The position numbers and the translations under genes were made by a program. Below are positions 40,377 through 42,658 of a stretch of 42,658 nucleotides of DNA, in pieces. Below the pieces are notes generated by a model, which searched no databases, was not told the DNA's origin, and saw nothing but the letters and a program-made list of their open reading frames with translations. Position 1 is the first letter of the stretch. Each line of letters begins with the position of its first letter. The stretch is from Nonomuraea turkmeniaca (GTDB lineage Bacteria > Actinomycetota > Actinomycetes > Streptosporangiales > Streptosporangiaceae): contig NZ_VCKY01000073.1 of assembly GCF_005889735.1 (NCBI RefSeq), positions 1 to 42,658 of the forward strand, read 5' to 3'.

Positions 40377-41885
40377 CTAGACGATCTTGCCGGACCACGA
40401 GGCCGCGGCTGCCTTGTAGACCACGTTGGTCTCACCGTCGAAGTAAGGCGAGGAGACGTAGTCCACGCGGCCGTTGCCGTCCTGGTCGTTGAAGGTGCTG
40501 ATGACACCGTTCACGTAGCCGAGACGCTTGGCGTTGCTGTACTTGTACAGGAACGGGCCACCGTCGGCGCCCTCGGTCATGGCGCACTTGAGGGCGACGT
40601 GCTCCTCGATCTTCTTGGCGGCGGAGCCCACCAGCTTCGAGGTGGTCTTGCCGTAGCACCACTTCGGCGTCACGCCCGTGTAGGCCTTGTTGCCGTCGGG
40701 GTGCCTCGCGGCCGGGTAGCCGAACACGCGGACGTACTTGCCGGTGGGCTGGTTCCAGGCAAAGCCCTGCCCGCCGACGTTGTCGCCGAGACGGCCGGCG
40801 TCCTTGACGTAGCCCTCGATGATGAAGAACGTCGTCCGGTAGTACTTGACCTCGGTGGTCCGCTTCACCCAGTAGCGAAGGAAGTAATGGGTAATCGTGT
40901 AGTTACCCTTTGCGTCCTTGATCTGGTAGCCGGGGCCCTTGTAGGCCTTGTACTCCGACTCCGTCACATGCTCCGTGACCGGCTCGCCGAACTTGGAGCC
41001 GTTGCCCGGCTCGGCGACCTTGGAGGCCTCGTACTGCTCCTTGGTGACTTCCTTCTTGGTCTCGATGGCGCCCGTGTAGTTCGGGCCCACCAAGTCGTCG
41101 TAGTCAGTCGTCTTGGCCCAGCAGTCCGGGGTCTCGCCGCCGTTGTAGTCCTTGCACTTCTGGTACTCGGCCTGAGTGATGGGCTCGTCCTTGGCATCCT
41201 TGATGCCCGGGTACTTGTCCCACTCCTCCTTGGTGACCTTCTTCGGCGTGCCGTTGCCGATGGAGACACCGTTGTACACGGTAACGAACGCGTAGTCGCG
41301 GTCGTAGTCCTCGTACGTGTCGAAGTCGTAGTGGGTGAAGGCCTGCTTACCCACGTAGATGCCCCAGTTGGCCTTGCCCTGGTAGTAGCCGGGGACGAAG
41401 ACCCACTTGGACACAACCTCGGTGTTGTTGGCCGTGTCGTAGACGCAGTGACCGGCCGTGGCCACGAGGTTGCGGTACTTGGACTGGATCGAAGTGGCCG
41501 AGCACCACTTCTTCTCGCCCTTGCTGTTGACGAAGAACACCTTGCCGATGGTCTTCGGCATGTTGACGTTCTGGACCTTGGAGGTCGTCTTCTTCTCTTC
41601 GCCGATCGGAGCGGTCGAGCCCGGCTTGGTGTCCGAGCTGTAGCCGCCCTTGCTCTGCAGCTTGGCCACGTCGGACTTGGTCCAGACGTCGGACTCGGTC
41701 GCGGCCTTAAGGGCAGCACCGTTGTTCTCCGCCCAGAACTGGGCGATGGCCTTCGCGTTGGCCGCGCTCGTCGCCATCGGGTCGGAGGCGGTCGTCTGGT
41801 CGGCCTGGGCCGCACCGGCCAGGCCGGCGGCGAGAAGGCCGGTAGCCATGATGGCGCCACCGGCGGGGATGAGGATGCGCTTCAA
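40377..41885 (-). CDS. Secreted trypsin-fold protein C, catalytic Ser replaced by Asp
   Basis: 502 aa from TTG 41885, AAGGAG 8 nt upstream. Signal MKRILIPAGGAIMATGLLAA, cleavage near AQA. Core: SATSIQSKYRNLVATAGHCV (His146), DYDRDYAFVTVYNG (Asp197), CAMTEGADGGPFLYKY with Asp441 where Ser is expected. The insertion has VTKEEWDKY, ITQAEYQKC, VTKEQYEAS, VTESEYKAY, then YTITHYFLRYWVKRTTEV. It ends with NDQDGNGRVD, a calcium-loop-like stretch. First of the array in transcription order, with its own terminator and promoter. Confidence 0.82.
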   Translation of the reverse strand: MKRILIPAGGAIMATGLLAAGLAGAAQADQTTASDPMATSAANAKAIAQFWAENNGAALKAATESDVWTKSDVAKLQSKGGYSSDTKPGSTAPIGEEKKTTSKVQNVNMPKTIGKVFFVNSKGEKKWCSATSIQSKYRNLVATAGHCVYDTANNTEVVSKWVFVPGYYQGKANWGIYVGKQAFTHYDFDTYEDYDRDYAFVTVYNGVSIGNGTPKKVTKEEWDKYPGIKDAKDEPITQAEYQKCKDYNGGETPDCWAKTTDYDDLVGPNYTGAIETKKEVTKEQYEASKVAEPGNGSKFGEPVTEHVTESEYKAYKGPGYQIKDAKGNYTITHYFLRYWVKRTTEVKYYRTTFFIIEGYVKDAGRLGDNVGGQGFAWNQPTGKYVRVFGYPAARHPDGNKAYTGVTPKWCYGKTTSKLVGSAAKKIEEHVALKCAMTEGADGGPFLYKYSNAKRLGYVNGVISTFNDQDGNGRVDYVSSPYFDGETNVVYKAAAASWSGKIV

Positions 41886-42444
41886 GGGAACTGCTCCTTG
41901 CTCTGTCGTGGGTCGCAACATGCGTCCCATGCGTCAGTAAAGGGATAGCAAGGAACATAGCGTGGTGATCTCCGCAGGTGGAACCCGGTTTGGACGATCT
42001 GGTAGGCGCCGTTACCCGCGTTACTGTGCTGTTATCTGTCAGAGGCCTAGCCGTGTTGTTATCGGAAGGAGATGTTTTTGCAGGGTACGCGGGGGGCGTG
42101 GTGGATGGGACCAAAGTTCCGTTAGTGCGATGTTGCACACAGTAGCCGCTTGATTGTGTCCCAGATCCAGGAACCAGATTGAGCGCTGCTCCGTCTAACA
42201 TGCTCTGGCGTTCACAGGTGATCTTCAGGTATGGCCCAAGAATGTTCGCATTCATCCTGTATGTCCGCTTTGTGTCCATGTTGGGACCGTATGTGGAGAG
42301 GCCCGGAAGCTCCGGAACGGAGATGCGGCGCGTCTCCCGAGGAGAGAACTGCCCGTGGTCGTCGCTGTGGTGGATATTCGGTAGATCCGTTTTCCTGGCC
42401 GCTTGTACTGTGACGCGACCAAGCGTTTGTCAGGGGAGGGGATC
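41886..42444. other. Intergenic region between protein C and the RNA ligase gene
   Basis: 559 bp without a supported gene. Left part: the 39-bp promoter block of C (41921-41959). The rest has lower GC than its neighbours and several short open frames without recognisable features. It probably also holds the promoter of the RNA ligase gene; none is obvious. Confidence 0.45.
41921..41959 (-). promoter_or_regulatory. 39-bp promoter block of protein C
   Basis: Matches the block upstream of B in 38 of 39 bases, begins 36 bp upstream of the TTG start, and contains TGACGCATGGG. Conservation far above that of random intergenic DNA points to common regulation or recent duplication. Confidence 0.65.
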
Positions 42445-42658
42445 ATGCGCGTGCACTATCCGCGTACCCCTCATCTCCCCTGGTCGCCTGGCGCGACGCC
42501 GGACGATGTGCGAGCAGGTGACCTGTCCGGGATGCGCGGGCGGGAGGTCGTGGTCACCGAGAAGCTCGATGGGGAGAACACCACCCTGTACGCCGACGGC
42601 CTGCACGCTCGATCGCTGGATTCGGGGCACCATCCTTCGCGGGCGTGGGTGAAGCAGC
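42445..42658 (+). CDS. RNA ligase family protein, C-terminus beyond window
   Basis: 71 codons visible; ATG 42445 with GGGGAGGGG 4 nt upstream. YPRTPHLPWSPGATPDD, then VVVTEKLDGENTTLYADG, is nucleotidyltransferase motif I with the adenylated Lys in EKLDGEN. HARSLDSGHHPSRAWVKQ follows. The pattern matches Rnl-type bacterial RNA ligases, which often pair with an AAA-type polynucleotide kinase-like partner. The partner would be to the right of the window. Function is likely RNA nick or break repair. Confidence 0.85.
   Translation, partial: MRVHYPRTPHLPWSPGATPDDVRAGDLSGMRGREVVVTEKLDGENTTLYADGLHARSLDSGHHPSRAWVKQ

Noticed and set aside
1..42658. tRNA, rRNA, insertion sequence or prophage genes
   Set aside because: I looked for transposase and integrase motifs, terminal repeats and tRNA-like cloverleaf stretches and found none.

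Overview
The window is high-GC actinobacterial chromosome, most like the Streptosporangiales (Nonomuraea/Streptosporangium type). The evidence is the gene set: SigR/RsrA, a WhiB1/WblE-type protein, PdtaS, DasR, nickel superoxide dismutase with its SodX protease, PASTA kinase, an NsdA-like TPR regulator, frequent GTG starts and GTGA/ATGA overlaps. I see no tRNA, rRNA, CRISPR, insertion sequence or prophage. The family assignment is inference.

1-7.9 kb: a truncated TetR regulator diverges from a parallel beta-helix protein across a 32-bp palindrome. Then come hisN, a hotdog protein, rsgA and aroA, a 16-bp tandem array, a SRAP (HMCES/YedK-type) protein and a DksA-like zinc-finger protein. 7.9-16.3 kb: a methyltransferase diverges from sigR-rsrA. 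The intergene holds three 72-75 bp repeats that keep the sigR frame open, plus a SigR-type promoter. An NAD-dependent epimerase, a very short membrane peptide, two coupled HD-GYP-type membrane proteins, a biotin carboxylase, a 70-residue biotin carrier and a thioesterase follow. 16.3-24.4 kb: a PASTA kinase, a ThDP enzyme, a coupled histidine kinase/response regulator/DUF4097 operon, a secreted hypothetical protein, bioD alone, and dasR. 24.4-30.7 kb: pdtaS and whiB1 (convergent, each with a CRP-type site upstream), a lipid kinase, a small membrane protein, an RsbW-like/SigB-F-type pair, and divergent sodN/sodX. 30.7-36.7 kb: a CGNR-type protein, a three-gene polar amino-acid ABC transporter, malic enzyme, and an NsdA-like regulator.

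36.7-42.4 kb is the most unusual part. Three tandem paralogous secreted proteins (499-502 aa) have a trypsin-like fold with catalytic His and Asp. The nucleophile Ser is replaced by Asp, Asn and Asp. Each carries a roughly 100-residue insertion with four short repeated segments, each appears to start at TTG, and they share promoter-proximal elements. A perfect CRP-type palindrome lies between two of them. An RNA ligase gene begins at the right edge.

The order rsgA-aroA-SRAP-sigR-rsrA-biotin carrier-pdtaS-whiB1 resembles, from memory, the Mycobacterium tuberculosis Rv3228-Rv3219 region, so this looks like an old conserved regulatory neighbourhood with lineage-specific insertions. Coordinates and motifs come from reading the sequence. 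Family names rest on recognised motifs; no database search was run.
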